Source: an uncultured Anaerolineae bacterium
GTDB lineage: Bacteria > Chloroflexota > Anaerolineae > Promineifilales > Promineifilaceae
DNA length: 62,053 bases
NCBI GenBank assembly: GCA_905479495.1
Contig: CAJQMR010000030.1
Coordinates: forward strand, 1 to 62,053
Direction: 5' to 3'
Made by a program: the position numbers and the translations under genes
Shown: in pieces, positions 1-11,712 of the stretch
Position numbering within the stretch: position 1 is the stretch's first letter
Layout: every line of letters starts with the position of its first letter
Notes under the pieces: model-generated
Database searches by the model: none
Told to the model about the DNA's origin: nothing
The model's input: only the letters and a program-made list of their open reading frames with translations

Positions 1-27
1 GACCGGGCGGGCGTTGGATACCCCCGC

Positions 28-318
28 TTACGGAATCGTCAGGTTCTCATAGAAGTGGATCGCGGAAATGCCCCTGAGGACACTGCCGGTGTTGTCGTTG
101 GTACCCCCCACTACCAGGTCCAGATCGCCGTCGCCGTCCAGGTCGGCCACAGCGGTTGCGGCATGAAAGGTGCCGGTGCTGTCGGTCATCACCAATATGA
201 AATAAACAACCAATGTACCTAGAGCCAGCAATATAAAAATAAGGATTAGCCAGAACAAGATGGCTGAATAAGCGATTTTTGGCGCTGTGCTGGTTGTTGT
301 TTTTTCTGCGTTTTGCAT
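28..318 (-). CDS. Small membrane-anchored protein with one VCBS/FG-GAP-type calcium repeat
   Basis: 96 residues. A polar N-terminus (1-15) is followed by a long hydrophobic segment (about 16-45), then one Asp-rich repeat with the core DLDGDGDLDLVVGG, typical of VCBS/FG-GAP repeats that bind calcium in beta-propeller surface proteins. Family members normally carry several repeats after the anchor. Only one is present here and the protein stops shortly after it, so this is either a minimal protein or the 5' remnant of a larger surface protein. A G-rich stretch (GGGGG) lies about 10 bases upstream of the ATG. The repeat assignment is firm; intactness is uncertain. Confidence 0.55.
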   Translation of the reverse strand: MQNAEKTTTSTAPKIAYSAILFWLILIFILLALGTLVVYFILVMTDSTGTFHAATAVADLDGDGDLDLVVGGTNDNTGSVLRGISAIHFYENLTIP

Positions 319-604
319 GGATAAACCCCCATTTGGGAAACAGATTACCTGACGGTGCTTGCTTTGGGGATTAACGGCCGTTAGCCACTAATCACCTCAC
401 CCAAAACGCACTTTCTTCTGCTGCATAATACAACTACCTGCATGATCAAAGCCACTAATGCCAAATAGAATGTAGCCCCATAATCCATGCATCTGAGGCG
501 GAAGCCACACTCCCATCAAGGAAGTCCATGCCACCATTCAACAATTTGAGGAGTTAGTGAATAGAAGGGGATTCAAAGAGAAATGGTAGTGGAATTCAGG
601 TAGA
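319..604. other. Intergenic region between divergent small genes
   Basis: No convincing gene is seen. It contains one copy of the iterated palindrome ACGGCCGT (374-381) and must hold the promoters of the two flanking divergent genes. No clear -35/-10 pair was recognised. Confidence 0.4.
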
Positions 605-940
605 ATGCCCGAGGTTAACAGGTTGCTCCAGCAGGTAAAGCGATTAAATGAATTCGATAGAAACAAAACCATGAAAACAAACCCATCTCAAATTTTGACT
701 GCCCTGGAAACGAAGGCGCATATGTCAGGAATGTCCCTACCAGCCGTTGCGGAGACTTGGATTAAGACCGATAAGGGCCCATTACGCCTGGCCTTGTGCC
801 ATTCACTCTATGGCTGGCATTGGGAGGTTGGCTCATATAGGGCTAGCGCTTTTGTGCCCGTGCGCGTTTTAGGGGGTGAGCAAAAGTGGCAGGTGCAGGC
901 GTGGTTGGCTGTTTTTCTACGTGCTGAAGCTATAAACTAG
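605..940 (+). CDS. Hypothetical protein, 111 residues
   Basis: Unrecognised. An AGG-type ribosome site (CAGGTAGA) sits directly before the ATG. An internal ATG at residue 23 (MKTNPSQIL) is an alternative start. The C-terminal half is rich in Trp and hydrophobic residues and looks like one small folded domain. It overlaps the opposite-strand gene ending at 937 by four bases, a compact convergent arrangement. No membrane segment or known motif. Function unknown. Confidence 0.45.
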   Translation: MPEVNRLLQQVKRLNEFDRNKTMKTNPSQILTALETKAHMSGMSLPAVAETWIKTDKGPLRLALCHSLYGWHWEVGSYRASAFVPVRVLGGEQKWQVQAWLAVFLRAEAIN

Positions 941-1173
941 ATGTCTTTCTGGATTTCTTTCGATGAATTCCAGAAATTCTGGCCAGTCTGATACCAAATG
1001 TAGGGCCAACCTTCGATTTTCCTATATACTTGATCCATTGTTGATCGGTCGCTGGAAATCACCCCCTCATCATAAATTGACATACGAAACGCGACGGGAA
1101 TGGATCGATCTTCAAAAAGGACTAAGGCCTCGATTTTCAGCACTTTTCCATCGCCACCCAAATGCTGCGGCAT
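937..1173 (-). CDS. Hypothetical protein, 78 residues
   Basis: Unrecognised small soluble protein. Residue usage (alternating charged and hydrophobic, several Trp/Tyr near the end) looks more protein-like than the overlapping plus-strand frame at 963-1295, so this strand is preferred. There is no good ribosome site for the ATG at 1173; a GTG or TTG a few codons in is possible. A strong stem-loop (1181-1230) lies just upstream. Function unknown. Confidence 0.35.
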   Translation of the reverse strand: MPQHLGGDGKVLKIEALVLFEDRSIPVAFRMSIYDEGVISSDRSTMDQVYRKIEGWPYIWYQTGQNFWNSSKEIQKDI

Positions 1174-1180
1174 TTATATT

Positions 1181-1230
1181 TAAACGCCTTCCGCCTCTTC
1201 CTAATCCCCCCAAAAAACGGAAGGCGTTTA
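1181..1230 (+). terminator. 13-bp stem-loop followed by T-rich run
   Basis: TAAACGCCTTCCG (1181-1193) pairs perfectly with CGGAAGGCGTTTA (1218-1230) across a 24-base loop and is followed by TCTTTTC. Read on the plus strand it fits a rho-independent terminator, though the nearest plus-strand gene ends 240 bases before. On the minus strand it would form a hairpin just upstream of the 78-residue gene. The long loop is unusual for a simple terminator. Confidence 0.5.
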
Positions 1231-1930
1231 TCTTTTCTCCGTGGGAAGGCATTCACAAGAAACCAATTTCTCCAATTGTCTGCAGTTGGGTTTAGAACTG
1301 GCACTAGCTGCTGGCCAGGGTAAAAGCAATCTGCTGGTGATCACAAGTATCACGCATAATTGCTGTCCTCGCTATCCATGACTTACATCATTGCCGCATC
1401 CATAGACATTAACACGACTCAGATGTAAAAATTTTCTCTCTTAGACAACGCTACTTGAAATTACGGGGGAAATCTGCGCATTATGTGCAATTCCTTCGGT
1501 ATAGCCTAAGGTTGTGCACGCATGAGTAAAGAGCCAGATGATGATCATCTTTATGAAACAGCTGAAAGTCAGGCCAGCTATTTCACCGCCAGCCAGGCCA
1601 GAGACCAAGGCTTTTCCTGGAAACGGCCGTGCCAGTGCATGGCAGCTGAGGTCCAACTTGAGCAGCGGTCAATCCAGGAAGCCCTGGTTACTTTGGAGTG
1701 GTTTCTTGACCCAGTTCTAAGCAGCAAGCAAATTGGATGGTGGAATCTCCTTTACCGGGGATGGCAGCAAAGGTATTCTGATAGCTTTTGTTTGACTGTT
1801 TAACGGTGTTAGTATTATTGGTATCTTAACTTACCAGACATAGACGAGAGTCGTTCGCCATGAAGTGGTTTTGAGAGCTGATGTCAATCGCGAGCGAACT
1901 AATAATCTCCAATGAAGTGTGTTCCGCATA
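1231..1930. other. Region upstream of the sacsin-like gene, no confident gene
   Basis: Open frames at 1522-1803 (+, 93 residues) and 1441-1656 (-) overlap each other. Neither has a ribosome site or a recognisable protein pattern; the plus-strand frame is marginally more plausible because it carries an ACGGCCGT copy and has a normal composition. The stretch 1800-1930 is AT-richer and is the likely promoter region of the downstream ATPase. Confidence 0.3.
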
Positions 1931-4900
1931 ATGAGTGATAGCGAATTTGTTTACAAGCCCCAGGACGTCAACTACCTTGGTTTTCTAGAAGCACAGCTGC
2001 GGGATATGGCTGGTGTAGATACACTGGCATACGAGCTTATTCAAAATGCCGACGATGTCCAGAATGAAGACGGCCGTTTCCCGGTCACTACCCTCTCATT
2101 TGATGTCACTGACGAAGCCTTAATTGTGCACAACAACGGCCGTTTCCGACCGGTTGATTTTGAGCGGCTGCAAAACATCGCTGGTGGCGGTAAGCGGGCA
2201 GAAAGCGGCGTGACCGGTGCCTTTGGCCTGGGCTTTCTGGCCGTATACCAGATTACCGATGCCCCGGAAATCTTCTCCAGCGGCCGGCACTGGATTATTC
2301 GCCCTGACGCGCCAGCAAATCAGCGCATCGTGGAGCGAGAGGCGGAAACCAGCGACACTATTTTTCGTCTGCCCTGGGCCTTTGACCCGGCCTCCACCGT
2401 GCGCCGTACCCTGCGCCTCGAAGCCATACGCCCCGAACAGCTGGACGCCTTTGCCCAACAGATGGGTGAAGCGATTGCTCAGGCAGCTATCTTTCTGCAG
2501 CGGCTGGAGCGGCTGGAAGTCCAGCGGAACGGCGTCGTCATCCGACGCATAGAACGCCAGCGTGACGGAGATCGTCTGCTGCTGACTGATGAAAAGAGGC
2601 ACACCACCGAATGGCTACTGCTAAAAGGTGATTTTGCCGCTGCAGCCCAGAAACTGCGTCAGCAGTTCTCTTGGCAAATTGAAGAACGGCGGCACAGCAA
2701 CGTGCAGATAGCCATCCCTATCAGCGACACGCTTCAGGCAGGGTGTCTCTACGCCGGGCTGCCTACGGCTGACGCACTGCCGCTGGCTTTTCATCTCAAC
2801 GCCGACTTTTTCCCCACCACTGACCGCAAGCGCGTGCACTTTAACAGCGGTTACCAGGCGGAGTGGAACCAAGCGGCTATCACGGCTACCGCAGCGCTCC
2901 TGGCAGACAGGCTGCCTGAGCTGCCCCACCTGCTGCCCCCAACCGGACTGTGGCACCTGCTGCAAAGTACCGTCGCGGTGGCACACCAGGCACAGCGAAG
3001 AGAGCTGCCCGAGGTCTTTGCTGCTTTCTGGCAGGAACTGCTGCCACACCTGCGCCAAACGCCTGTTTTTTATTCCGCTGCCGGGGAGTGGCTGCCGCCG
3101 GAAGATGGCCGTTTGCTACCATCGTCAACGGCCGTTTCTCCCGACGCCACCATTCCTTTGTTGAACGCCTTGCACATACCAGTCTTGCATCCCGACCTGG
3201 CCGACTATGCGCCCCTGCTGCACCAGATAGGGTCGCTGTTCATTACCATCAACGACATTGCTGCTGGGCTAAGTCGCGCCGGGCTAACGCGGGCTACCCC
3301 GCTGCCTGAAGCGCCGTTATTTTTGCGTACCCTGGACGCCTGGCGCCCGCTGTGGATTTTGCTGGATACCCTGCTGCGCGGATTGCCTCCGGCCGAGCGG
3401 GAGAGCGCTCTGTCTGATTTGGCCCCCTGTGCGGTCGCGCTCACGGACCAGATGGACTTACGGCCGTTGAATCAAGTCTATCGTGGCCAGCCGGAAGCCC
3501 AGGCGCTGTTCCCCGATGTTGCTTGGCTGCACCCGGCATTGCCGGCCGACAGTTTTCCTGGCCGGTATGTCCCCGCCTTTGGTGTGCGCCAGGCGGTGGG
3601 GCGCCTGGCAGAGACGCCCATAGACCTGTTGGAGGAAGCATGGCGGTTGGGCCGTCTAGACGTGCCTCGCCTCTTCCGCTGGTTTGAGACGCAGCAGATA
3701 GAGATTTTTGCTGACGACCCGACGCTGGCCAAGGCTATCCGCCGCCTGCCCCTCTGCCCTGTCGATGGAGCGTTACGGCCGTTGGCCGACCTTTTCCTGC
3801 CCGGTGGGTTTGAAGATCCGCTTCAGCTTGCCGGTTTGGTGGATGTACATGCCATTAGCGGACGGCGTCAGTTTTTGCAGGATCTGGGGGTCCAGGAGCT
3901 GGACTTTGAAACCTACCTCCACACGCACCTGCCGCGCGTGCTGGCACAGCAGCCAGATCTACCCGCTGACGGCCGCCACCGCCTGCTGCATCTGCTGGCC
4001 AAACGACTGGGCGAATTTCGGGATGATGAGGCGCTGCAGGCACAGCTCAGCCAGCTGCCGCTTATTCCCTGTCTGGATGGCTCTTTTCGTCCGGCAGTGT
4101 CGGTCTATTTTTCGCGACAGGTGATGGACCAGCTGGGGCTGCGTGTCCATATTGCCGAACTGGTAGAGAGTACAGCGCAGCAGGCGCTTTACGAGTGGCT
4201 AGGCATGCGCACGGCGCCAACGGCAGCCGACCTGGTGCAGGCGCTGTTGGCTGTCAGTCGAGAATGGGAAGCAGAGCCGTTGGATGCTTCAACCTATACG
4301 ATTGTCATTAACTGCTGGCAAGCGCTGACAGAAAGGCTTGAATCGGGAGAAATACCTGGTGACAACTTGGCCGAGTTGCACGGCCAGCCGGTGATTCCCA
4401 ACGGCCATCATGTGCTTACCGTTCCTGACGAAATGCTGATAGGTGACCAACCAGACCTGGCCGAACAGTTTGTGGAACGGAAGCCTTTCTTCCTGCCGGC
4501 GGATGTGTCTTGGCTGTCAGCGGCGATGGCTGCTGGGGTACGGCCGTTGTCGCAGGCGGTGACGATAGCCGTGGTAGGTGAAGTTGAAGCGGTGGCAGAT
4601 ACGGCCGTTCAGGAACGAATCACGGCCCGCTACCCACTATTGGAACGACTGCTGCGGGCCGAAACGGCCGCTGGCCACACCGTGCAAGCAGATATGCTGC
4701 AAAAGTTGAAAGTAATGGCGCTGCCTAACTTGCGTATCCAGGTACAGCTGCACCTTGGTGCGCAAATAAAAGTAGCTGAAGCGGAGTCCGTATCGGCAAA
4801 ATGGATACACGGCGTGCTTTATCTGGAAAGTGAGAAGCAGCCTGTGCCCTGGACGGCCGTTGCCCGGGAGCTGGCTAAGGCAGTTGCCCCTGGACGGAAT

Positions 4901-4993
4901 GTAGGAGGGTTGGCGCTGGGCATTAAAGAGGTGCTGGCGGCAGAGAGTATTGAAGAGGCAACGGCCGTATTGGATGAGCTGGGCTATCTGTAG
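1931..4993 (+). CDS. Sacsin-type GHKL (HSP90-like) ATPase protein
   Basis: About 1,020 residues from the ATG at 1931 (an in-frame GTG lies at 1919). Residues about 5-200 form a GHKL ATPase of the sacsin N-terminal type: the helix ELIQNADD supplies the Mg-binding Asn, and GAFGLGF is the nucleotide-lid glycine motif. The rest is a long alpha/beta region without recognised motifs. Sacsin-like ATPases recur in bacterial defence islands, often beside DUF3883-containing proteins; a DUF3883-like helicase lies 2.4 kb downstream. Role in this locus (ATP-driven chaperone-like sensor or remodeler) is inferred. Several ACGGCCGT copies show it is compositionally native. Confidence 0.85.
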   Translation: MSDSEFVYKPQDVNYLGFLEAQLRDMAGVDTLAYELIQNADDVQNEDGRFPVTTLSFDVTDEALIVHNNGRFRPVDFERLQNIAGGGKRAESGVTGAFGLGFLAVYQITDAPEIFSSGRHWIIRPDAPANQRIVEREAETSDTIFRLPWAFDPASTVRRTLRLEAIRPEQLDAFAQQMGEAIAQAAIFLQRLERLEVQRNGVVIRRIERQRDGDRLLLTDEKRHTTEWLLLKGDFAAAAQKLRQQFSWQIEERRHSNVQIAIPISDTLQAGCLYAGLPTADALPLAFHLNADFFPTTDRKRVHFNSGYQAEWNQAAITATAALLADRLPELPHLLPPTGLWHLLQSTVAVAHQAQRRELPEVFAAFWQELLPHLRQTPVFYSAAGEWLPPEDGRLLPSSTAVSPDATIPLLNALHIPVLHPDLADYAPLLHQIGSLFITINDIAAGLSRAGLTRATPLPEAPLFLRTLDAWRPLWILLDTLLRGLPPAERESALSDLAPCAVALTDQMDLRPLNQVYRGQPEAQALFPDVAWLHPALPADSFPGRYVPAFGVRQAVGRLAETPIDLLEEAWRLGRLDVPRLFRWFETQQIEIFADDPTLAKAIRRLPLCPVDGALRPLADLFLPGGFEDPLQLAGLVDVHAISGRRQFLQDLGVQELDFETYLHTHLPRVLAQQPDLPADGRHRLLHLLAKRLGEFRDDEALQAQLSQLPLIPCLDGSFRPAVSVYFSRQVMDQLGLRVHIAELVESTAQQALYEWLGMRTAPTAADLVQALLAVSREWEAEPLDASTYTIVINCWQALTERLESGEIPGDNLAELHGQPVIPNGHHVLTVPDEMLIGDQPDLAEQFVERKPFFLPADVSWLSAAMAAGVRPLSQAVTIAVVGEVEAVADTAVQERITARYPLLERLLRAETAAGHTVQADMLQKLKVMALPNLRIQVQLHLGAQIKVAEAESVSAKWIHGVLYLESEKQPVPWTAVARELAKAVAPGRNVGGLALGIKEVLAAESIEEATAVLDELGYL

Positions 4994-5214
4994 AGCTTCC
5001 TGACGTAAGTTGAAAACTGGTTGGAAAAATCTGACGATCGATTGAACAAAAGTGTCTACACAGAACTGAAGGCGATCTTGTCCGACTGGCGCTGGAGACT
5101 GGCCGATCCAAATCTACAGTCTGCGGTTATTGTCCGAATTGCAGGTAGTTCAATATTTGATAGGTAATTAATAGCTAAATTGAAGCGATTCTATAGTTCT
5201 TTCTTTTATTCTAC

Positions 5215-5244
5215 TTGATTTTTGTGAAATCTTTATGTTATAGT
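5215..5244 (+). promoter_or_regulatory. Sigma-70-type promoter for the micropeptide unit
   Basis: TTGATT (5215-5220) and TATAGT (5239-5244) are separated by 18 bases. The inferred transcript starts near 5251, giving about 230 bases of leader before the first micro-ORF. Sequence match only. Confidence 0.5.
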
Positions 5245-5249
5245 GGCGT

Positions 5250-5483
5250 AAGAACCTTTTCAGAACAAGTATTTTAGTTGCCAGTCAATTCTTGAAAATT
5301 CTCTATCTGTTCCTATGAAATCAATTTTCCGAACATATCTTATTTGTGTATGTTGCCTGTCTTTCGGACAGCACAATCGTTTCTTGTGACTTTGCCCTCT
5401 GGCCTATATTTATAGTTCAGAGGGATAATTTTCGTGGATTAGAGATTTAATAAATAAATATTAAAATGCCAGGGAGGTAAGAA
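5250..5483 (+). ncRNA. Structured 5' leader or small RNA candidate
   Basis: Between promoter and first micro-ORF lie two hairpins. CTGTC (5357-5361) pairs with GACAG (5367-5371). The second is stronger: CCCTCTG (5395-5401) pairs with CAGAGGG (5418-5424), and inside it CTATA (5404-5408) pairs with TATAG (5411-5415), giving a 12-bp two-part stem over a TT loop. No known riboswitch class is recognised. It could control translation of the micropeptides or act as an RNA in its own right. Confidence 0.35.
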
Positions 5484-5531
5484 ATGAAAATAAAAAGCCA
5501 ACCCAAAAGAGGTGGTATCATAGGAGGATAG
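5484..5531 (+). CDS. 15-residue micropeptide ending GGIIGG
   Basis: ATG at 5484 is preceded by a strong ribosome site (GGGAGG, 5472-5477, spacer 6). It encodes MKIKSQPKRGGIIGG and stops at 5531. The region just before its stop forms the AGGAGG ribosome site of the next ORF, so the two are translationally linked. The basic N-terminus and glycine/isoleucine tail match the end of the following peptide (GGIIAGG), which makes chance unlikely. It may be a leader peptide, a signalling peptide or part of a toxin-like pair. Function unknown. Confidence 0.45.
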   Translation: MKIKSQPKRGGIIGG

Positions 5532-5536
5532 CATTA

Positions 5537-5641
5537 ATGGGACGCAAGTCATCGAAATCTGCCTTGATCTTGCTAACCATTGCGCTTTTCCTTATTCCAT
5601 ATTTGCCAGTTGTGAATGGAGGGATTATTGCGGGAGGTTAA
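5537..5641 (+). CDS. 34-residue single-span membrane or exported micropeptide ending GGIIAGG
   Basis: ATG at 5537 with a consensus AGGAGG at 5522-5527. The peptide starts MGRKSSKS (basic), has one hydrophobic helix of about 16 residues (ALILLTIALFLIPYLPVV) and ends NGGIIAGG. This layout fits either a type I toxin-like membrane peptide or a signal-peptide-bearing exported peptide. It shares its C-terminal motif with the 15-mer upstream. It lies in a small transcription unit of its own, with promoter at 5215 and terminator at 5686, inside the defence-type island. Confidence 0.6.
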   Translation: MGRKSSKSALILLTIALFLIPYLPVVNGGIIAGG

Positions 5642-5685
5642 CCAGCAATATAGTTGGGTAGATTAATTAGTTTCACGAAATATTT

Positions 5686-5718
5686 AAATGGGGCGGATTT
5701 AAATCCGCCCCATTTGTT
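5686..5718 (+). terminator. Perfect 30-base palindromic terminator
   Basis: AAATGGGGCGGATTT (5686-5700) is followed immediately by its exact reverse complement (5701-5715), then GTTTATTT. It forms a GC-rich hairpin flanked by A/T tracts and should work in both directions. It closes the micropeptide unit. Confidence 0.75.
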
Positions 5719-5766
5719 TATTTGCCATAGTTTGGGGGAAAAACAATCAAAGTAAGGCAGTTTTCC

Positions 5767-6780
5767 ATGGAGACAATAAAGAAAGCACTAAATTCCACTC
5801 CGTTCAAACTCGCTGTAGCTGTCCTCTCGGCCGCATTTACAGCAGTAAGATTTGGCGGACTTGCATTTCCACAATATGCACAAACTGCGGCAGTTTTCGG
5901 ACTTGTAGTTTGTGTCATATTTTTTCTCGCATTAGGTTATTACGAATTAATATCTAAGCTAGTTGTGATTGGCAGTGACAGGACCGAATTGATAGATAGG
6001 TTCAAAGGGGTAGAAGAAGGTCTGGAAAAGCTGAATAGTGAAATTGAACAAAGCAAAAATTCTGCTATCTCTCCTTTAGCTGATGATACATTATATGAAT
6101 CACTTGCTCAAAAATATGGCTATGCTAATGAAATAGTTGATATTGAATGTTTGCTTTATTTAGATGGCTCAGCGAGAGTTGAGCGCCGGGTAACAGTTCG
6201 TGCTTTTGCCAAATATGACGAAATAGATACCTACCTTATTGTGCCGGAAATGATAGATGAACAAGGTGAGAAGGTACCCAGAATTCTGGATGCTGATTCA
6301 CTCAATCCAAATCGTACGGTTTCAAAAGAAAGGGTGGAAGAAAAGCTTGGCCGAGCCACAGCTGTGCTGAGCTTTTATCCTGCTCTAGTTGCCGGTGTTA
6401 CCACTACATATAGGCTAGTTGAGAGAACTCCATCTGACACTTTTATTTTAGAAGCTACAGCAAAAGAGTTGGAAGAGAGAGAAAAATCAAAAGATCCTGA
6501 TGAATATTTTGGATGGAATATTAATCGCCCAACAAAAAGTTTAAATATTAAGGTGATTTTTCCCGAAGGATATATCCCGAAGGATCCCAAAAGTCAGGTG
6601 CGTTTTGCGACAGCGTCCGGATTACCTTCTATTCAATTGCAAACAGAAGAACAAAATCGCATTATGATACCTAAATTGGAAAGGGGACGAGGCGGAAGCT
6701 ATGTACTTGGCTTTGAGGTTCAGTATCCAATGACTAATTTAATTTATATGCTCCGCTGGTTACCTCAGCTAAAGCAATAA
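5767..6780 (+). CDS. Two-TM membrane protein with cytosolic beta-rich domain
   Basis: 337 residues, unrecognised. Two hydrophobic helices lie at about 13-33 and 39-66, followed by a charged, coiled-coil-like stretch (about 70-100) and a C-terminal domain (about 110-337) with many alternating hydrophobic residues. AAGGCAG precedes the ATG. AT-rich codon use and absence of ACGGCCGT separate it from the sacsin-like gene. The layout (two short TM helices plus a soluble domain) matches membrane-bound effectors or sensors of several defence systems, but no family could be named. Function is not claimed. Confidence 0.7.
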   Translation: METIKKALNSTPFKLAVAVLSAAFTAVRFGGLAFPQYAQTAAVFGLVVCVIFFLALGYYELISKLVVIGSDRTELIDRFKGVEEGLEKLNSEIEQSKNSAISPLADDTLYESLAQKYGYANEIVDIECLLYLDGSARVERRVTVRAFAKYDEIDTYLIVPEMIDEQGEKVPRILDADSLNPNRTVSKERVEEKLGRATAVLSFYPALVAGVTTTYRLVERTPSDTFILEATAKELEEREKSKDPDEYFGWNINRPTKSLNIKVIFPEGYIPKDPKSQVRFATASGLPSIQLQTEEQNRIMIPKLERGRGGSYVLGFEVQYPMTNLIYMLRWLPQLKQ

Positions 6781-7244
6781 GCATTGTCTTTGTCAAATAA
6801 TCTGCTATTCTCTTTGCGTTCTGTCGTTTAAACTACACTCTTTTTGGCACGAGTGAACGAAACGCGTCGTTTGCTTTAACGGGGGTAAAAGCTAACCCTC
6901 CTATTTTTTAAGCTCTTGCCCGTCTTTTTCCTCATCGTGTCGAAATAAAAAAATGCGGCTGTTACGCTTTTGGTTTATTTTCGCTATTCTTCGTTTAGCT
7001 TGATTGAGCTAGGAAAGCAAGAAAGACTTCTCCCCCAAACTGGCACTAGAGAAACGCGACTGGAACAAGCTCATTCAGGTTAAGGTATTTCCAAACCCCC
7101 TCGTTTGCTTTCCGGTTATACCTGAAATGCCATCTGTTTTGCTGTTGGACTTGGTCCTGTAGCGAATAGATGGCTTTTTCTTTTGTCAATGAGCATCAAG
7201 AAAAAGTTATTTACCAGACAATATTTTCTTTTCTATTGGCGTGA
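6781..7244. other. AT-rich intergenic region before the helicase
   Basis: About 460 bases without a convincing gene. Short homopolymer runs and many stops in all frames; no ACGGCCGT. It ends at a well-formed promoter (7245-7273). Confidence 0.4.
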
Positions 7245-7273
7245 TTGGCATTGTAAGATGGGGTGACTATAAT
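7245..7273 (+). promoter_or_regulatory. Strong sigma-70-type promoter for the helicase operon
   Basis: TTGGCA (7245-7250), 17-base spacer, TATAAT (7268-7273). Transcription would begin near 7280, about 115 bases before the helicase start. It probably drives helicase, HNH and methylase genes, which are closely spaced. Confidence 0.65.
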
Positions 7274-7396
7274 CCCTGAATGTAAAGTTGTCGTATAGTC
7301 CAGGCATCCATTTCTGCCAAAAACCTCACAGGATATTTTTCTTCATTACAGGTGCAAGCCACCAATTTGGTAAACACCTTTTCAAGAATTTTTGCA

Positions 7397-10867
<3,471 letters not shown>

Positions 10868-10899
10868 ACTCATTAAATTTTTCAAGCAGGAGAACAGTA

Positions 10900-11664
10900 A
10901 TGGCAAGAAAGAAAACAGTAAATGGTTTTTGCAGGATTTGTGGTAAAGAAGGGCCACTCACTTTTGAGCATGTTCCCCCTCAGTCAGCTTATAACAAGGA
11001 GCGGGCTGTTGAGTTCCGCCTGGAAGACAAACTATATAAAACGGCTGTAAAAGGGCGTACTCGACAAGGTGGAATTGGTGCACATACGCTTTGTGAGCAA
11101 TGTAACAATGATACTGGTTCGTGGTATGGAGCCGAATATGTACAATGGGCCAAATTTGGGTTTGACATTATTCACACTTGGCAAAAGAAAGGCAAAACGG
11201 AAGGGATTGTTACCTTGAAGAGTGTGTACCCCCTCAGATTCCTCAAGCAAGTAGTTACGTGCTTCTTTTCTGTAGTAGGAGAACCCGGTGGAACGCTTTT
11301 TGCCAGTAAAAATCCTGGTTTGGTACAGTTTGTTTTAGATCGTTACGAGCAAGAACTGCCTGATTATCGGTTCTTTCTTGATTTTTACCCCCTGGCAAGT
11401 GGCCAAAACACATCATTAAGACGTTATCCGTTGGCTGCTAAACTCACTGTTTTGACGGATGGAAAGGGAAATATTAGACCACTTGAAACTCACGTTTTGT
11501 CAGAATATACACATCCACCACTTGCTCTTTCTATGACTAAAGACAAGACATTATTTGGGGCAACAGACATAACGGATTTCAAGAATTTTACTTACGATAC
11601 ATGCTGTGATATTGAGCTGCCGCTCAGAATTGTGAAATCGACTAGCCCTTATCCGGCTACCTGA
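10900..11664 (+). CDS. HNH-type zinc-containing putative endonuclease
   Basis: 254 residues. The N-terminus has C11-x2-C14, then FEHVPP (His24), then LCEQCNND (C65-x2-C68 with two Asn). This is the treble-clef/HNH layout of a beta-beta-alpha-metal nuclease. The remaining ~180 residues are not recognised and may bind DNA or partners. CAGGAGAA is spaced well before the ATG. It sits 32 bases after the helicase and about 50 before the methylase, in the same orientation, so co-transcription is likely. It is AT-richer than both neighbours, suggesting later insertion into the operon. Nuclease activity is inferred. Confidence 0.7.
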   Translation: MARKKTVNGFCRICGKEGPLTFEHVPPQSAYNKERAVEFRLEDKLYKTAVKGRTRQGGIGAHTLCEQCNNDTGSWYGAEYVQWAKFGFDIIHTWQKKGKTEGIVTLKSVYPLRFLKQVVTCFFSVVGEPGGTLFASKNPGLVQFVLDRYEQELPDYRFFLDFYPLASGQNTSLRRYPLAAKLTVLTDGKGNIRPLETHVLSEYTHPPLALSMTKDKTLFGATDITDFKNFTYDTCCDIELPLRIVKSTSPYPAT

Positions 11665-11712
11665 AGTGAAAAGTAGTGGCCTTCATGGCTATTGTCCAAA
11701 ACGAGCAATCCT

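Noticed and set aside
963..1295. 110-codon plus-strand frame
   Set aside because: Composition poor and interrupted by a long inverted repeat; the opposite strand is preferred.
5484..5641. C-terminal Gly-Gly on the micropeptides as a ubiquitin-like conjugation tag
   Set aside because: Peptides are far too short for a beta-grasp fold and no E1/E2-like gene is nearby.
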